Counted from the first letter of the stretch, positions 8,570 through 18,331 are shown. The stretch is 57,317 bases of DNA from Gimesia sp. (GCA_002706765.1 PAJV01000023.1:1-57317); one strand, 5' to 3'. Notes: generated by a model not told the origin, from the letters alone. A program made the numbers and translations.

Positions 8570-9109
8570 TGATTCAGAGAATCCTGATTATTTTCCAGGA
8601 AATAACCGCGTGCGGTTCAATGTGTGTGTTAGTTTCGTTTTTTTAAATCTGATTCGACAAGCGTATTTGGAGTTCCTTAAATCGTTCGTTTGCATTTACT
8701 GTCCCGCATTCAACGAGTTTCACGGAAAGATGATCTTGCCTTCGATCTATAGCAACGTTCGAAATCGGAAAAAGCGCTCGCCGTTGATACACAGCCTCAG
8801 AAACTCTTCGGCGAATGCAATTTCGCGAAATGGGTGGTATTAAGGCACGTACAGGAATACGTATGAGTTTGTGGAATGAAAACGCTCGAGATAGGAGAAT
8901 CAGACGAGACGCAATCGTCGAATAGTTCTGTAAATATGGATTGCCTGATTTTCTTGCCCTTCGGCATAACTGCAAAAATCACCGGGTTGACGCCAGTAAA
9001 GTTGACCTCAACTACGGCCCGGTCGGCATGTCCGGTGCATTTATTATGCGTCTTGTTCCGCTTGGTCACGATAGATTTATCGTAAGAGTGAGTGAGCACT
9101 TCCCGAGAT
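8570..9109. repeat. Gap with repeats R5 (copy 2) and R2 (copy 2)
   Basis: R5 occupies 8573-8700 and R2 8834-8895 (GGTATTAAGGCACGTA... AATACGTATGAGTT). Several short frames cross this stretch but none has a convincing start, ribosome site or family. A possible attC half-site near 9000-9060 (GCATAAT, CCGACCGGGCCG) is too weak to call. Confidence 0.6.
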
Positions 9110-10774
9110 TCATGGTGTTGTATCCTGTTGAGAGAGAATCGCGTTGGCGACACCGAGAAGCATACGCGAACGGCAGAACACTGATTCCTGCTGCCGTGCA
9201 GACTGAATTGCTGCCTCGACATCGCCGACACGGGCCTGCGCGAATGCTACATCTTTAAGTAGTTGTGCAACGTACGGTTTATCAGGATAGCGCGAAGCAG
9301 TTGCCCTCGCGATTTCGAAGCTGGTTGCCGCACCATCGCGATCACCGACTGTTCTCTGCGTCGTTGCGGTTTCCGTGAGAGCGATGACATCCGTCCCACC
9401 GCCAATCTCGATCTTTTGCGCTGCCACGACCGCAAGCTCAATCACTGCCTTTGCTCCTACTCTGTCTTCGGCTTTAAATTGGGCCATTGACACTTCTCGA
9501 AGGCGGACACATTTCTGATAAGGTTCCGCAATTTTTAGAGCGGCCTGTCGGCTCTTATCAAACAATCGTTTCGCATCGCGAATTTTCTTAATCCGCCACT
9601 TTGTGGCCGCGATCGCCTGAAAGGCTTCCGAGAGCGTTCCCGGATCATTGATTTCACGGGTGAAAGCCTCAGCAAGTTCCAGGTGGGGTGATTGTAAGTA
9701 TGCGGTCACGATCTGTTTGGCAGCGACACTATGCGCAATGTTGTCGGATGGGTTGAGCAATGACGCGTTTTCATAGAGTGACAGGGTTGTCTTCGCATCT
9801 CCGTGGGCAGCCTGTGCAGCCGCCATTTCAAAAAATGCCTCGGCCTTTTCGTTCGGATCTTTGATCGTCTTTGCAAGGTCCCACGCATCCTTGAATCTCC
9901 CCTGCTTGGCCATCGCGCCAACGATTGGCACCAAAGCAAACTCTTTTTGCTCTTGACCATGAATTCCCTTGAGCGCTGCCTGGGCAACCGTAAGATCGCC
10001 TGAGTTTGCGGCAACGCGCGCTACTCGCATCAGCCCAATATCACGTTGCAGTTCCAGACGGATGCTCCGTACCGTTTGCAGGGCTGCTTTTAGGTCCCCG
10101 GCTTCTGCTTGATCTTGAGCGATTGTGATCCATCCTGTGGACTTCATCTTTGCAGAACAGATAATAGCCTGTTCTTGTGGGGTTAGTTGTTCCGCTGGGG
10201 CGTTTCTGGCGAGAATCTTTGCCGCCAGTTCAACGTCGCTGGGAATGAGTTTCATGACACGGATCGCATCTGCAAAATCGCGACGGTTAGACAGATTCGT
10301 CGCAATCAGTTGCAATGTGAAATTCCGTTGCCAGACCTCTTCAGTTGGCATCTGATCCACCGTCTGCAGAGCTGACTTTGTTTCACCTAGTTCGGCTTGA
10401 GCAACAGCAATTGTGCCCAATGTCATAGCTTGCTCATAACGAGACGAAAGGTGTTGTGAGGCTTCAACTGCTTCCTTGATTTGCCCCGCTTGGGCTTGAA
10501 GTCGTGCAATATCTTTCAGGACCATTCGCCGTTCAACACCATCTTCCACCTTCAATGCAGAATCCCATGAGTCCGCAAACGACTTCTTTGACGCTTTAAA
10601 ATCGCCGGTTTTGGCTTGTGCCACTCCAAATTCTGCAAAGTATTGGCAGCTTGAACCGCACAGGTCGCTGGCCTCACGTATTAACTTCCGAGCGAGGATA
10701 ACATCTGGCTCAGCTGCGGAGCTAAGAGCAATCGACGTAAGTAACACCGACATAAGGGATATAAACTTTGCCAT
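9110..10774 (-). CDS. Secreted TPR-like repeat protein
   Basis: 554 residues with a clear signal peptide (MAKFISLMSVLLTSIALSSA, cleavage probably after SSA). The rest is built of about thirteen 34-40 residue helical-hairpin repeats with a recurring A-(Q/R)-A-x-x-GD-x-x-A-A pattern, for example VGDVEAAIQSARQ near the C-terminus and AKTGDFKASKKSF near the N-terminus. Such repeats give solenoids that bind proteins, here outside the cytoplasm. GGGAG lies 8 bases before the ATG at 10774. The repeat style matches the N-terminal half of the protein at 42298-45150, so the two are probably paralogues. It sits between repeat blocks R2/R3 and R2 of the integron region, but no attC is obvious at either end. 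The cellular role is unknown. Confidence 0.75.
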   Translation of the reverse strand: MAKFISLMSVLLTSIALSSAAEPDVILARKLIREASDLCGSSCQYFAEFGVAQAKTGDFKASKKSFADSWDSALKVEDGVERRMVLKDIARLQAQAGQIKEAVEASQHLSSRYEQAMTLGTIAVAQAELGETKSALQTVDQMPTEEVWQRNFTLQLIATNLSNRRDFADAIRVMKLIPSDVELAAKILARNAPAEQLTPQEQAIICSAKMKSTGWITIAQDQAEAGDLKAALQTVRSIRLELQRDIGLMRVARVAANSGDLTVAQAALKGIHGQEQKEFALVPIVGAMAKQGRFKDAWDLAKTIKDPNEKAEAFFEMAAAQAAHGDAKTTLSLYENASLLNPSDNIAHSVAAKQIVTAYLQSPHLELAEAFTREINDPGTLSEAFQAIAATKWRIKKIRDAKRLFDKSRQAALKIAEPYQKCVRLREVSMAQFKAEDRVGAKAVIELAVVAAQKIEIGGGTDVIALTETATTQRTVGDRDGAATSFEIARATASRYPDKPYVAQLLKDVAFAQARVGDVEAAIQSARQQESVFCRSRMLLGVANAILSQQDTTP

Positions 10775-11434
10775 GTGATTGTCTCCCAGAGTTGAATGGG
10801 ATTTTTATGCATGACCACGTATACAAAACAGTTTGAGAGGTGTGGTCGCCAATTATAAGGCGAGATTGCCACGTCATTATAACGCCTGAATATTAGATCT
10901 GCTTTCGAAAACTGCATGCGCTAGTTCGTGTCTGAGTTTTTGTGCAGATAAATTAGATTCCACCATCCGACCGAGCTGTGGACACGATGTTACCCGTTGA
11001 GCTCAAGAATCACTCCTTTAGATTATGATACCGCATCCGACAAGTTATACGAACAGGACCCTATTTCGCGAAAACATATGGCTTCTCGGGGCACTTGTGG
11101 TGTCCGTTATATTATTGGTTAAATCGTGCATACTAAAGCTCGTCCAGACAAAAATTGTTTGGTCGAGTCTGGATTCGCGAAAAGGTATGAGTTTCGCTAG
11201 CGCGTGTGGAGTCCGCGTTTTCGGTGGTATTAAGGCACGTATTGGAATACGTATGAGTTGATAGGATTGCTAAAGTGACCGAGATGGGAGGATTTGAAGT
11301 TGTTCAGACGCTACTTAACTTCTGGATTCAGTAGAAGTGGGAATCTCAATAGGCATAGTTGCTGTCGACCGACGAGCATCTGCTTTTGTTCAGCGGAATG
11401 TAGATGTTTTACTTTTAGCTCGGATTAAAGATAA
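10775..11434. repeat. Gap with repeats R3 (copy 1) and R2 (copy 3)
   Basis: R3 (11118-11217; AATCGTGCATACTAAAGC, GTCTGGATTCGC, AAAAGGTATGAGTTTCGC) matches 28047-28147. R2 follows at 11222-11293. The rest, 10775-11117, contains a leftward TTATAAT at about 10870-10876 that could be a -10 for the TPR gene. No gene is visible. Confidence 0.65.
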
Positions 11435-13798
11435 TTACCTACCTTTTATTAGTTTATTTCTTTCGCATAGATCAGTAAGGTCGCGCAATCCGTGGATAAA
11501 ATCTTTCGCTTGGTCAAAGGTAACTTCAAGTCGGCCAGGATTGTCATGGCTTAGAAAATTCACTAAGTCACCTTGACCAAATACTCGCCCAAGAATCATT
11601 TTAATATTGGTTTCATTTTCAGGCGATTTATTGATCAGTTCTTTTCTTAAAGAATTATGAATTCCAGCTACAATGAAATCACCGGAGCTATACTTACCAT
11701 CAAATTTATATCTAACTTTTAGCTCTATCTTTGCAGCCGTTCGTTTAATGAAATCTTCAAGAATCAGTCGAAATGATCCACCGAGTTCACGGTAGTCGGG
11801 TTCTGTTAAATGTGTATTTATAAAATCCCACGAACTATCTAGCTCAGATAAATTAGGGCCAGAGTCTACTGACCACCAATTAAGTTTTACAAATGACCAA
11901 TTTTTTTGTATTCCCCAAGCGTTAGCGCATGATTGGATAAGATCGTACCAATGCTCATCATGTGTGGTTAAAATTATTTGGAATTTATTGAAGTCCCGAA
12001 ATAAGAGTTCGCCCACTCGCCGACGATGTTCTTTGTCGATACTTGTTAGAACGTCATCAAGTACTAGCAGTGTTCCAGGTGGATTGAAAATATGCACAGT
12101 TGCAAGAAATATGCAGATCCCAAGTGAGTCCAAATGACCTTCACTAAGAAATGCACGAGGATCCTTTTGGTTGAGCAGACCGAGAAATTCAATGGCTAAT
12201 TGAAGTCCACCAGTTGCAGCTCGTTTTGTATGCGTAAGTTTAAGATTTGTGCATTCTGACTCTTCGCTTGGTTCGTCATAATCGTGCAAGAATCGATAGT
12301 AATCGAGCACCGTCTGAGCGATCTGATCGAAAACTTTCTGGATAGCATTTTCTCGTGCATTCGAAAATGCATCCTTAGCGAGTTTAGATCGATGTGTTAA
12401 CTCTTTTGCTTTTGCGATTGCGGATTCTGCGGTTGAAATCTCATTGAAATAAGCGATCCACTTTTCCAATAAAGCAATCGCGGCCTCTAGTTTTGAGGTG
12501 TCCGGTGAAACTAGAGCGGCTTTTTGTGCTTTTAGCTTCACACAACAATCACTGCGAATCTCCGCGAGTGAAGAGAGACGTGGGGGGATAACAACATCTA
12601 CATTTGCGTCACTTGCTTCGTTTCGCTTAACCAGTCGCTCCCAAAGTAATACAGATGCCAAGGCATTTCTTAAAATTATTTTACTTTCAGAATCGAATAG
12701 AGAAGAATGCATTAGATCTTTTCTCAACTGGGATGCGATTTCTCCAGCAGAATCTATGATACGTGTGATAGTTGTACGTCGATTTGCTTCTGCGTCTCGT
12801 AACTCACGCAGGTCATCACCTCGTTGCTTGAGGCGAGTAAGCACTTCTGATATTGGTTTGTTAAATGGTTCTTCACAAAGAGGGCAAATCACTTCCGATT
12901 CGTTGTTGCTGAGGTAGTCAGAACCCTCTTTAATGATTTCGCTTCGGTGGGCATCAATAGACGACACTCTTAATTTTGTAATTTTCTGACGAAGAATATT
13001 TGCATCGAGAATGTCCTCTTCGATTGCTAGAGGCACCTGTAACTCTAGGCTCACTAGTGCTCTTGTAATCTCATCAATCTTTTCATTATTTGCTTCCGGG
13101 CGCATTGCCTTAAGCAACGGAAGTCGAAGTGAAACATCTGACCATTTTTCTAATTTGTCTAAGCCAAGCAAGTGAACCGAATTTGATATGTGATCGAAAA
13201 TATGGTCTAAATCTTTCGGTTCAAATTTCTCGACGGGGTTCTTGAATACAGCCAGTTTTGTTAAATATGATGATCTGGCACGTTGCTCTCTATTTTTTAT
13301 TTCTTTATCAGCATCAATGAAAGTGTTTTGTAATTTATCCAAATGAGAAATCCCAAGCAATTGAATAAACTTTTGGTATCGATCAGCGTCTTGATCGCAG
13401 ACAAATCCTAATATCTTTGCACGTCTAAGGATAAAAGTATCTGCTCCTCGATGCTGTTTGAAGTAACTCTTTACCGCCTCCTTATCGGAAAAGCACTCAG
13501 AATTTGAGGTAAGTGATCGGCTTATCTTACCATTTGAAGGAGACAGCGATGCAGTGATTTTGGGATCTCCATTTCTTTTCACATGCTGTATCGCTTCGTG
13601 GTGATTTATGCTTCCAGTTCCAGGCCCTAAGAAGCGGTTAATTTGCCCTGAAAACAGAAACTCAATTCCATCAACTATTGAACTCTTGCCTTTTCCATTT
13701 GCACCTAAGAGAACAACATTCTTACCATTCAGTTTAAAAGTATTATTGGGTAAGCCGCGAAAATGTTGAAATTGAATAGAGCTAATCGCTTCACCCAT
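11435..13798 (-). CDS. SMC/RecF-like ABC ATPase with zinc hook
   Basis: 787 residues. Walker A is GANGKGKS (32-39); a Rad50-style zinc hook CPLC (305-308) lies between helical coiled-coil arms; the ABC signature is LSEGHLDSLG (551-560), Walker B LLVLDDVLTSID (577-588), and TTHDEHW (611-617) supplies the H-loop. An extra domain of about 165 residues follows the second ATPase half, which is not usual for RecF or SbcC. Enzymes of this class dimerise through ATP and clamp DNA or its ends in the cytoplasm. The start overlaps the upstream 83-residue gene by 8 bp, so translation is coupled. SMC-like ATPases with small partners occur in Lamassu and ABC-three-component defence systems; neither their effector nor a nuclease is next door here. 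Membership in one of these is inference. Confidence 0.8.
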   Translation of the reverse strand: MGEAISSIQFQHFRGLPNNTFKLNGKNVVLLGANGKGKSSIVDGIEFLFSGQINRFLGPGTGSINHHEAIQHVKRNGDPKITASLSPSNGKISRSLTSNSECFSDKEAVKSYFKQHRGADTFILRRAKILGFVCDQDADRYQKFIQLLGISHLDKLQNTFIDADKEIKNREQRARSSYLTKLAVFKNPVEKFEPKDLDHIFDHISNSVHLLGLDKLEKWSDVSLRLPLLKAMRPEANNEKIDEITRALVSLELQVPLAIEEDILDANILRQKITKLRVSSIDAHRSEIIKEGSDYLSNNESEVICPLCEEPFNKPISEVLTRLKQRGDDLRELRDAEANRRTTITRIIDSAGEIASQLRKDLMHSSLFDSESKIILRNALASVLLWERLVKRNEASDANVDVVIPPRLSSLAEIRSDCCVKLKAQKAALVSPDTSKLEAAIALLEKWIAYFNEISTAESAIAKAKELTHRSKLAKDAFSNARENAIQKVFDQIAQTVLDYYRFLHDYDEPSEESECTNLKLTHTKRAATGGLQLAIEFLGLLNQKDPRAFLSEGHLDSLGICIFLATVHIFNPPGTLLVLDDVLTSIDKEHRRRVGELLFRDFNKFQIILTTHDEHWYDLIQSCANAWGIQKNWSFVKLNWWSVDSGPNLSELDSSWDFINTHLTEPDYRELGGSFRLILEDFIKRTAAKIELKVRYKFDGKYSSGDFIVAGIHNSLRKELINKSPENETNIKMILGRVFGQGDLVNFLSHDNPGRLEVTFDQAKDFIHGLRDLTDLCERNKLIKGR

Positions 13799-14042
13799 TT
13801 GACACCTCTGTATCAGTGCTATCTTCCAAATTGAGTGCCTTGATAATATCCTCTGAAGTCAAACTGTCCCCTCTTAATTTTCTCACCAATGATTCACTCG
13901 CCGCACTTGTTAGTGTTCCAGCCTCTTTTAAGTTATTGGTGAACTCTTCAATCAAGTTAGTGCGCAGTTCTGATCGAAGATCCATTTGAGTATTTGAATT
14001 TGAAGCGTTACTTTTTTCTATTTTTTCATTTTCATCATGCAT
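13791..14042 (-). CDS. 83-residue partner of the SMC-like ATPase
   Basis: A small hydrophilic, acidic protein: an N-terminal polar tail (MHDENEKIEKSNASNSNTQ) then helical RSELRTNLIEEFTNNL and a C-terminal SEDIIKALNLEDST. No catalytic motif or membrane helix. AAGGAA lies about 10 bases before the ATG at 14042. It ends inside the ATPase gene, overlapping it by 8 bp, which argues that the two proteins are made in fixed ratio and work together, like the small middle component of ABC-three-component systems or an adaptor. I do not recognise a family. Confidence 0.65.
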   Translation of the reverse strand: MHDENEKIEKSNASNSNTQMDLRSELRTNLIEEFTNNLKEAGTLTSAASESLVRKLRGDSLTSEDIIKALNLEDSTDTEVSNG

Positions 14043-15236
14043 ATCATAGTTTCCTTGGTTTGCTTTTAGCTTCGGAGAGACGTGCTCCGATTTGAACCAG
14101 ACTTGCTTGCTAAAACCTGATTCGGAATCAAATTCTTAACTCCAAAATGTTAAAGAAATCCTGCATGATATTTGCAGGTTTAAACTATCGAGACAATATT
14201 TTGAGAGGCCAATGCATGGCAGCGTATTTTTATCAGTCATCTCAATCACAATATGACAATTACTTTAGGCTTCATTTGAAAACAAAGTATACATAGTTGC
14301 AAGTGACATCAAATGAAAAAGAGTGACGACTTGTCTAGATCGCGATCTCGAACGATGAGAAATTGAAAACCACTTTGTAACTAATTTTCAAGCCTGCTTT
14401 TAATTAATAGATGTTCTGAAGCTTGGAAACCCATTGATGAACTGTCGCGTAACGAGAAAAAACTGGTGAAAGAACTTTTACGGACATCAATGATTTTTCA
14501 AGCGACACAACTGATCCATGAATTTCAAACATTCATTCAGCAGTAAAACAGTGCAGGCTGGGACAATTGGTTGGAGCGGGCCTGTTCTGAAAATGCTCCC
14601 ATTGATATTGGACTTCGTTGAACTTTGGGATTTGTTCGCCAAACACGATGTCCGTCTCCTGTGCCTTCGAGAAGACTTCGACACATCTTCCGCGATGCGT
14701 CGAACCGATCAAAAGATCTTTCCAAGAAAACCTTCGTTTTACCTGATTATACGAGGTATGATGAGAATCGCGGACAGAATCCAAACAAAACTGGGTTCGA
14801 TTGATTCCAAATGGAATTGTACATAGTTCCGTCACGAACTCAGCTTTTCAGACCAGAGTGTCAGCAAATACGGACATTTTTCATGCTGCCCAGCATCCGG
14901 CGAGTTCAGCGAACAGAATTGGCTTCTCGAATTTCAACAGCAATGGGCAACAAAAGAAATGAAATACGTCTCGCGTTAGACATGGGGGGATCGCAATAGT
15001 TACAATTCATGCTACGAAGGGTGTCAGGCTGATCTATATGAGGAATCTCGGATTTATGTACTCCAGGGCATTAAGTCGTTGAGGCCCCCTTAACAGATGC
15101 CGGTGTGAATCAGTTAGCAAGCATAGCAAATTAGAAAAAGATTCGATTGCTTCTCAGCAAAGTCCCTAATGGGAACGTATATTGTCTGCCAGAAGTATTT
15201 CCGGTTATGAAAAAATGATAATTACAGGTCTACTCT
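14043..15236. other. 1.2-kb gap with eroded coding remnants
   Basis: AT-rich and without intact genes. A frame at about 14400-14544 (+) encodes SEAWKPIDELSRNEKKLVKE and ends FQTFIQQ; it is open but lacks a start. It is followed by a serine-recombinase-like fragment (listed separately). Nothing recognisable lies in 14830-15236 apart from the region upstream of the next gene. Confidence 0.5.
14590..14710 (+). pseudogene. Serine recombinase fragment
   Basis: The frame reads LDFVELWDLFAKHDVRLLCL followed by REDFDTSSAMRR. This matches the region of large serine recombinases and resolvases where a helix (ELLELF-KHGV) leads to the S-x-E-x-(I/F)DTSS-x-xGR strand. The upstream catalytic-serine segment and the downstream FAQxEREQ helix are absent or out of frame, so this is a relic of a mobile element. 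The call rests on one 30-residue stretch. Confidence 0.4.
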
Positions 15237-16589
15237 ATGTCCTTTGATGCCTATCATAAATGGCTCGGAATTCCCCCGGAAAAGCAACCGCCTCACCACT
15301 ATCAGTTGCTGGGTATTTCGGTCAACGAAACGGATTGCGAGGTGATTGAAACCGCCGCACAGAGACAGCGGGCTGCCATCGAAGAGAACCTGCACGGCCC
15401 GCACCGCAAAGCCGCGAATCAACTGATGTTTGAAATCGATGAAGCGGAGCTGACACTACTCACCCCCGAACTTCGCGAAGAATACGACCAGCAGGTTAAA
15501 CGGGTGGTCCGCAAACAGAAACGAAATCAGAGCGGCCACAACCTCGATCCCGATTCCAATCAACCCGCCGGCGAAGGCAGCGGACTCCTGGTCCGCTTTG
15601 CAGGCATCATCTCCGTCATCGTAGTCGGCTATCTGATCATGTCTTATTTTGAATATCAAAAGCCACGCACCGAAGAAGAAAAGAAAGCACTCCGTTCACA
15701 GCAGATCAGTCAGAAAATGCAACCTGCAGTTCCTGAAAAGCCAACTGTGACATTCAACAGCTCTGAGACTACACCCGCATCCATTCCCATCGCAACAACC
15801 AGAACAGAAGCGTTTGAATGGGTCTTTTCTGTCGGGGGCAGTGTCCGGTTAAATAACGACGGTCGAACACGAATCAGACGTATGGCTGATTTCCCCTCCG
15901 AGCCCTACCAGATCTTTGAAGTCGATTTACTCTCCTGCGATATTAAAGATGAAGAATTGCCCAATCTGATTCCTCTGGCGGAAATGGAATCGATCATAGC
16001 CAATATCACACCCCTCACGGATAAATGCATTCCCACGATCAATCAACTAACCAATCTGCAATTATTGCATATTCCGAGCACAAAAATTACCGGCGCTGGA
16101 ATTGCCAGGCTCTCCCCCAAACTAAAACTCACCTCGATCTTTACAGGTAGTCTGAACCTGCAGGATGATTCAGCCAAAGACCTGGTAAGATATCCAGTTC
16201 TGGAGACTCTCTCTGTTTCCAGTAATCCCATGACTGGTAAATCGTTGGCAGAATTTACACAGATTAAAAATATCGTCAATCTTCAAATCCACATGACCGA
16301 GATGGATGATACAAGTCTGGCACTCCTCCGAGAGTTTCCAGCAATGAAACGGCTCTGGGTAGGTAACCCATTGAATTCAGAGAAAGCACTCATGGATGGC
16401 ATTCAGCCTCTCAGCCAATTATCTGACCTACATATCTATTCAGTCCCGATTACAGATCTGGGTACCAGCGCTCTGGCCAGCATGAATAATCTGGAGCAGA
16501 TTGGTTTGAACAGCACCAATATCAGCGATGCCAATCTGGCCCGACTGAAGCAGGCCTTACCCAATACGAAAATTTCTGTCAATAAATAA
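15237..16589 (+). CDS. Planctomycete YHKWLGI-domain membrane protein with LRR domain
   Basis: 450 residues. Residues 1-85 hold the MSFDAYHKWLGIPPEKQ-PPHHYQLLGI block and an EIDEAELTLLTPELREEYD segment, a J-domain-like module I know only from Planctomycetes, where it usually precedes a membrane anchor and a variable C-terminus. One helix follows at about 121-140 (LLVRFAGIISVIVVGYLIMS). Residues 195-450 are leucine-rich repeats with the L-x-x-L-x-(I/V) spacing (for example LTNLQLLHIPSTKITGAGI). GC and codon use are higher than in the flanking AT-rich gaps. It faces rightwards, against its neighbours, so it is probably a resident gene around which accessory DNA collected. Function unknown; protein binding is likely. 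Confidence 0.85.
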   Translation: MSFDAYHKWLGIPPEKQPPHHYQLLGISVNETDCEVIETAAQRQRAAIEENLHGPHRKAANQLMFEIDEAELTLLTPELREEYDQQVKRVVRKQKRNQSGHNLDPDSNQPAGEGSGLLVRFAGIISVIVVGYLIMSYFEYQKPRTEEEKKALRSQQISQKMQPAVPEKPTVTFNSSETTPASIPIATTRTEAFEWVFSVGGSVRLNNDGRTRIRRMADFPSEPYQIFEVDLLSCDIKDEELPNLIPLAEMESIIANITPLTDKCIPTINQLTNLQLLHIPSTKITGAGIARLSPKLKLTSIFTGSLNLQDDSAKDLVRYPVLETLSVSSNPMTGKSLAEFTQIKNIVNLQIHMTEMDDTSLALLREFPAMKRLWVGNPLNSEKALMDGIQPLSQLSDLHIYSVPITDLGTSALASMNNLEQIGLNSTNISDANLARLKQALPNTKISVNK

Positions 16590-16885
16590 ACATTGGTAAA
16601 CAACTATCGAATACGCTTTGCAAGCACAAAAAAATTTGGATTGCCATAGTTTGTCGTGATTCACACAAAATACAAATGATACATCATCTTATTTCAAGTC
16701 AATTGGAGAATACGTTGATATTCATCTATTATCGTTTGTAATAACGGTTGTATATTTTGCAGTACCGCACTCGACTACTTTCGCGATGGATATCTATCCA
16801 GCCATTATTTTAAAGGGGTGTCTTTTGAAACGGTCGTTTAAAAACGCATTTGAGAAAACGTTTGGTTGAGTATATCAAACGAGGG
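16590..16885. repeat. Gap with repeat R1 (copy 2)
   Basis: 16814-16885 carries GGTGTCTTTTGAAACGGTCG and the R1 core, matching 21656-21721 best. The rest of 16590-16813 is AT-rich without a gene. Confidence 0.7.
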
Positions 16886-16888
16886 CAA

Positions 16889-16980
16889 GAGTAACGTTAC
16901 GCGTCACCGGGCTACGGCAAACGGCTTTGATTTTCAGAACCCCCGCGGCCCGCGAATTCGGATGCAACGGATTGTTAGGG
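16889..16980 (-). other. attC-like site 2
   Basis: Read leftwards: CCCTAAC (R''), AATC, CGTTGCATCCG (L''), a GC-rich inner part with CGCGGGCCGCG, then CCCGGTGACGCG (L'), TAAC and GTTACTC (R'). L'' and L' pair with each other and the outer boxes also pair. It overlaps the stop of the beta-propeller gene at 16975, as cassette attC sites commonly do. Confidence 0.65.
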
Positions 16981-17952
16981 CGATTTTTTCGGTTTCCAGT
17001 TCATTGGATTGTCGAATAGCGACAAGTCCGAGATTTGTTTCTGCCCGGTTCCGTCAGTTTTCACCTTCCAAATACTCGACTTTGGATGTCCGGAAGATCC
17101 TTGCGGCCATTCTTCCATCAGGAAGTAAACGTTTTTCGCGTCACCAGTCCAGACACCATGAAAGCAACCGTTTTTGCTTGTCGTAATTTGTGTTCTATGG
17201 CTGCCATCCAGATTTGCAATGAACAGTTCATGATCCGATGAGAAATTTCCATCCGAGAACACGATCCGCATACCGTCGGCAGAGAGGTTGGGCATAGTCG
17301 CGGTTGGGCCAAGTTTGGTTGGATTACCGGAACCGTCAATCGGAGTCGAAAAGCATCCGTTAGTTGTGAAATAGATCACCGATTGGCCGTCTGTGGTGAA
17401 GAAGGGGGCAAAGGCGAAATCTTCATCGGGAGTCAACTGACGTTCACCGGTCCCATCAGAAGCCACAACGCAGACTACACCACCGTTTTCCCAATTTGCA
17501 GCCAATCCACCCCAAATGTATGTTTTGTCGCGAGCAAACACGATCATCGAACCGTCAGGAGAGAATCGAGGTGACGTATCATTGGCATCGGCGGCGGTCA
17601 GTTGTTTCGGAGACTGGCCATTGTGGCCAATCGTGAAAATGTGGTCCGCTCGCTCACCGGGGACGCCAGCTGCGTAGACAATCTTCATACCGTCAGGCGA
17701 AAAACTCGGGGCAACTTCGTAGTTCCTTGAGTCTGTAATTCGCTCGACGGTTAGGTTTTTCAGATTCAGCAAAAAGAGATCGCTACCACCTGAGCCCGTC
17801 GCGTTAAACAGTATCGCGTCGCTGGTTGGAGAAATTGAAATCGTAGTGTCTTGATGTTCATGAGGGCGGTGGTGATCGCCTGGCGTGCCCATTGGGCACC
17901 CGCACACGCAGAACGTAACAGTGCAAAGAAGTAAGCGAATCCCTGTGTTCAT
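16975..17952 (-). CDS. TolB-like beta-propeller lipoprotein
   Basis: 325 residues. The N-terminus has a lipoprotein signal (LLLCTVTFCVCGC, acylated Cys about residue 19). Five or six PD40-type blades follow, each with SPDG or TxDG: APSFSPDGMKIVYAAG, SPRFSPDGSMIVFARD, APFFTTDGQSVIYFTT, MPNLSADGMRIVFSDG. This is the TolB/WD40-like propeller used for protein or ligand binding at the membrane or in the periplasm. It is in cassette position: attC-like site 3 ends 9 bp before its ATG and site 2 overlaps its stop. It may be read from the promoter of the array upstream. Specific function unknown. Confidence 0.8.
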   Translation of the reverse strand: MNTGIRLLLCTVTFCVCGCPMGTPGDHHRPHEHQDTTISISPTSDAILFNATGSGGSDLFLLNLKNLTVERITDSRNYEVAPSFSPDGMKIVYAAGVPGERADHIFTIGHNGQSPKQLTAADANDTSPRFSPDGSMIVFARDKTYIWGGLAANWENGGVVCVVASDGTGERQLTPDEDFAFAPFFTTDGQSVIYFTTNGCFSTPIDGSGNPTKLGPTATMPNLSADGMRIVFSDGNFSSDHELFIANLDGSHRTQITTSKNGCFHGVWTGDAKNVYFLMEEWPQGSSGHPKSSIWKVKTDGTGQKQISDLSLFDNPMNWKPKKSP

Positions 17953-17960
17953 TGAATTCG

Positions 17961-18030
17961 TCCTAACCGTCGTGCTCTGGGGCTTTCTGGAGCGAAGCCT
18001 AGGTTAGTACCTAGCATCGCTTTGTTAGAT
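17961..18030 (-). other. attC-like site 3
   Basis: Read leftwards: ATCTAAC (18024-18030, exact RYYYAAC), AAAG, CGATGCTAGG, an inner hairpin AGGTACTAACCTAGG, GAGCACGACG and GTTAGGA (17961-17967). At 70 bp it is the shortest and, in its R'' box, the best preserved site of the array. Confidence 0.7.
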
Positions 18031-18037
18031 GCTTTAC

Positions 18038-18331
18038 TCAGATCTTAATCAAATATTCAATTTGAACCTCGCCACCAATATAAGGGCCATCATCACTACA
18101 GTCATTTGCTGGTTCATCAAAGTCGACCCACATGCTTGTGATGATCTTAACCTTACCCTTAACTGTTCTCTGCGTACTGTCCATTGATGCTTCTTTTCCG
18201 ATAACCTCTTTCACAAAATCAGGTTGAATGGAAACGGTTCCTACCGCTCCTTCGGGCCAACAAATATGAGGCTTAACTCTTACTTTATCGCCATCTTTAA
18301 ATTTCATGTGTGCTTCGAATTCGATTTTCAT
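18038..18331 (-). CDS. Small cassette protein with SH3-like start
   Basis: 97 residues, soluble. The N-terminal third, FKDGDKVRVKPHICWPEGAVGTV, has the shape of an SH3/KOW-like barrel (a 'DGDKVRV...G..GTV' turn also seen in many small binding proteins). The C-terminal half is beta-rich and acidic (SMWVDFDEPANDCSDDGP). No known family. Its ATG at 18331 abuts the GTTAAAT core of attC-like site 4 and its stop lies 8 bp from site 3, so this is a textbook-size one-gene cassette with no room for its own promoter. Confidence 0.65.
   Translation of the reverse strand: MKIEFEAHMKFKDGDKVRVKPHICWPEGAVGTVSIQPDFVKEVIGKEASMDSTQRTVKGKVKIITSMWVDFDEPANDCSDDGPYIGGEVQIEYLIKI

Noticed and set aside
8995-9060. 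Possible attC behind the TPR gene
   Set aside because: Only GCATAAT and a GC hairpin fit; no R' box at the proper distance.
8797-9231. 144-codon leftward frame over repeat R2 and the end of the TPR gene
   Set aside because: No family, low-complexity start, overlaps a repeat that recurs elsewhere without the frame.
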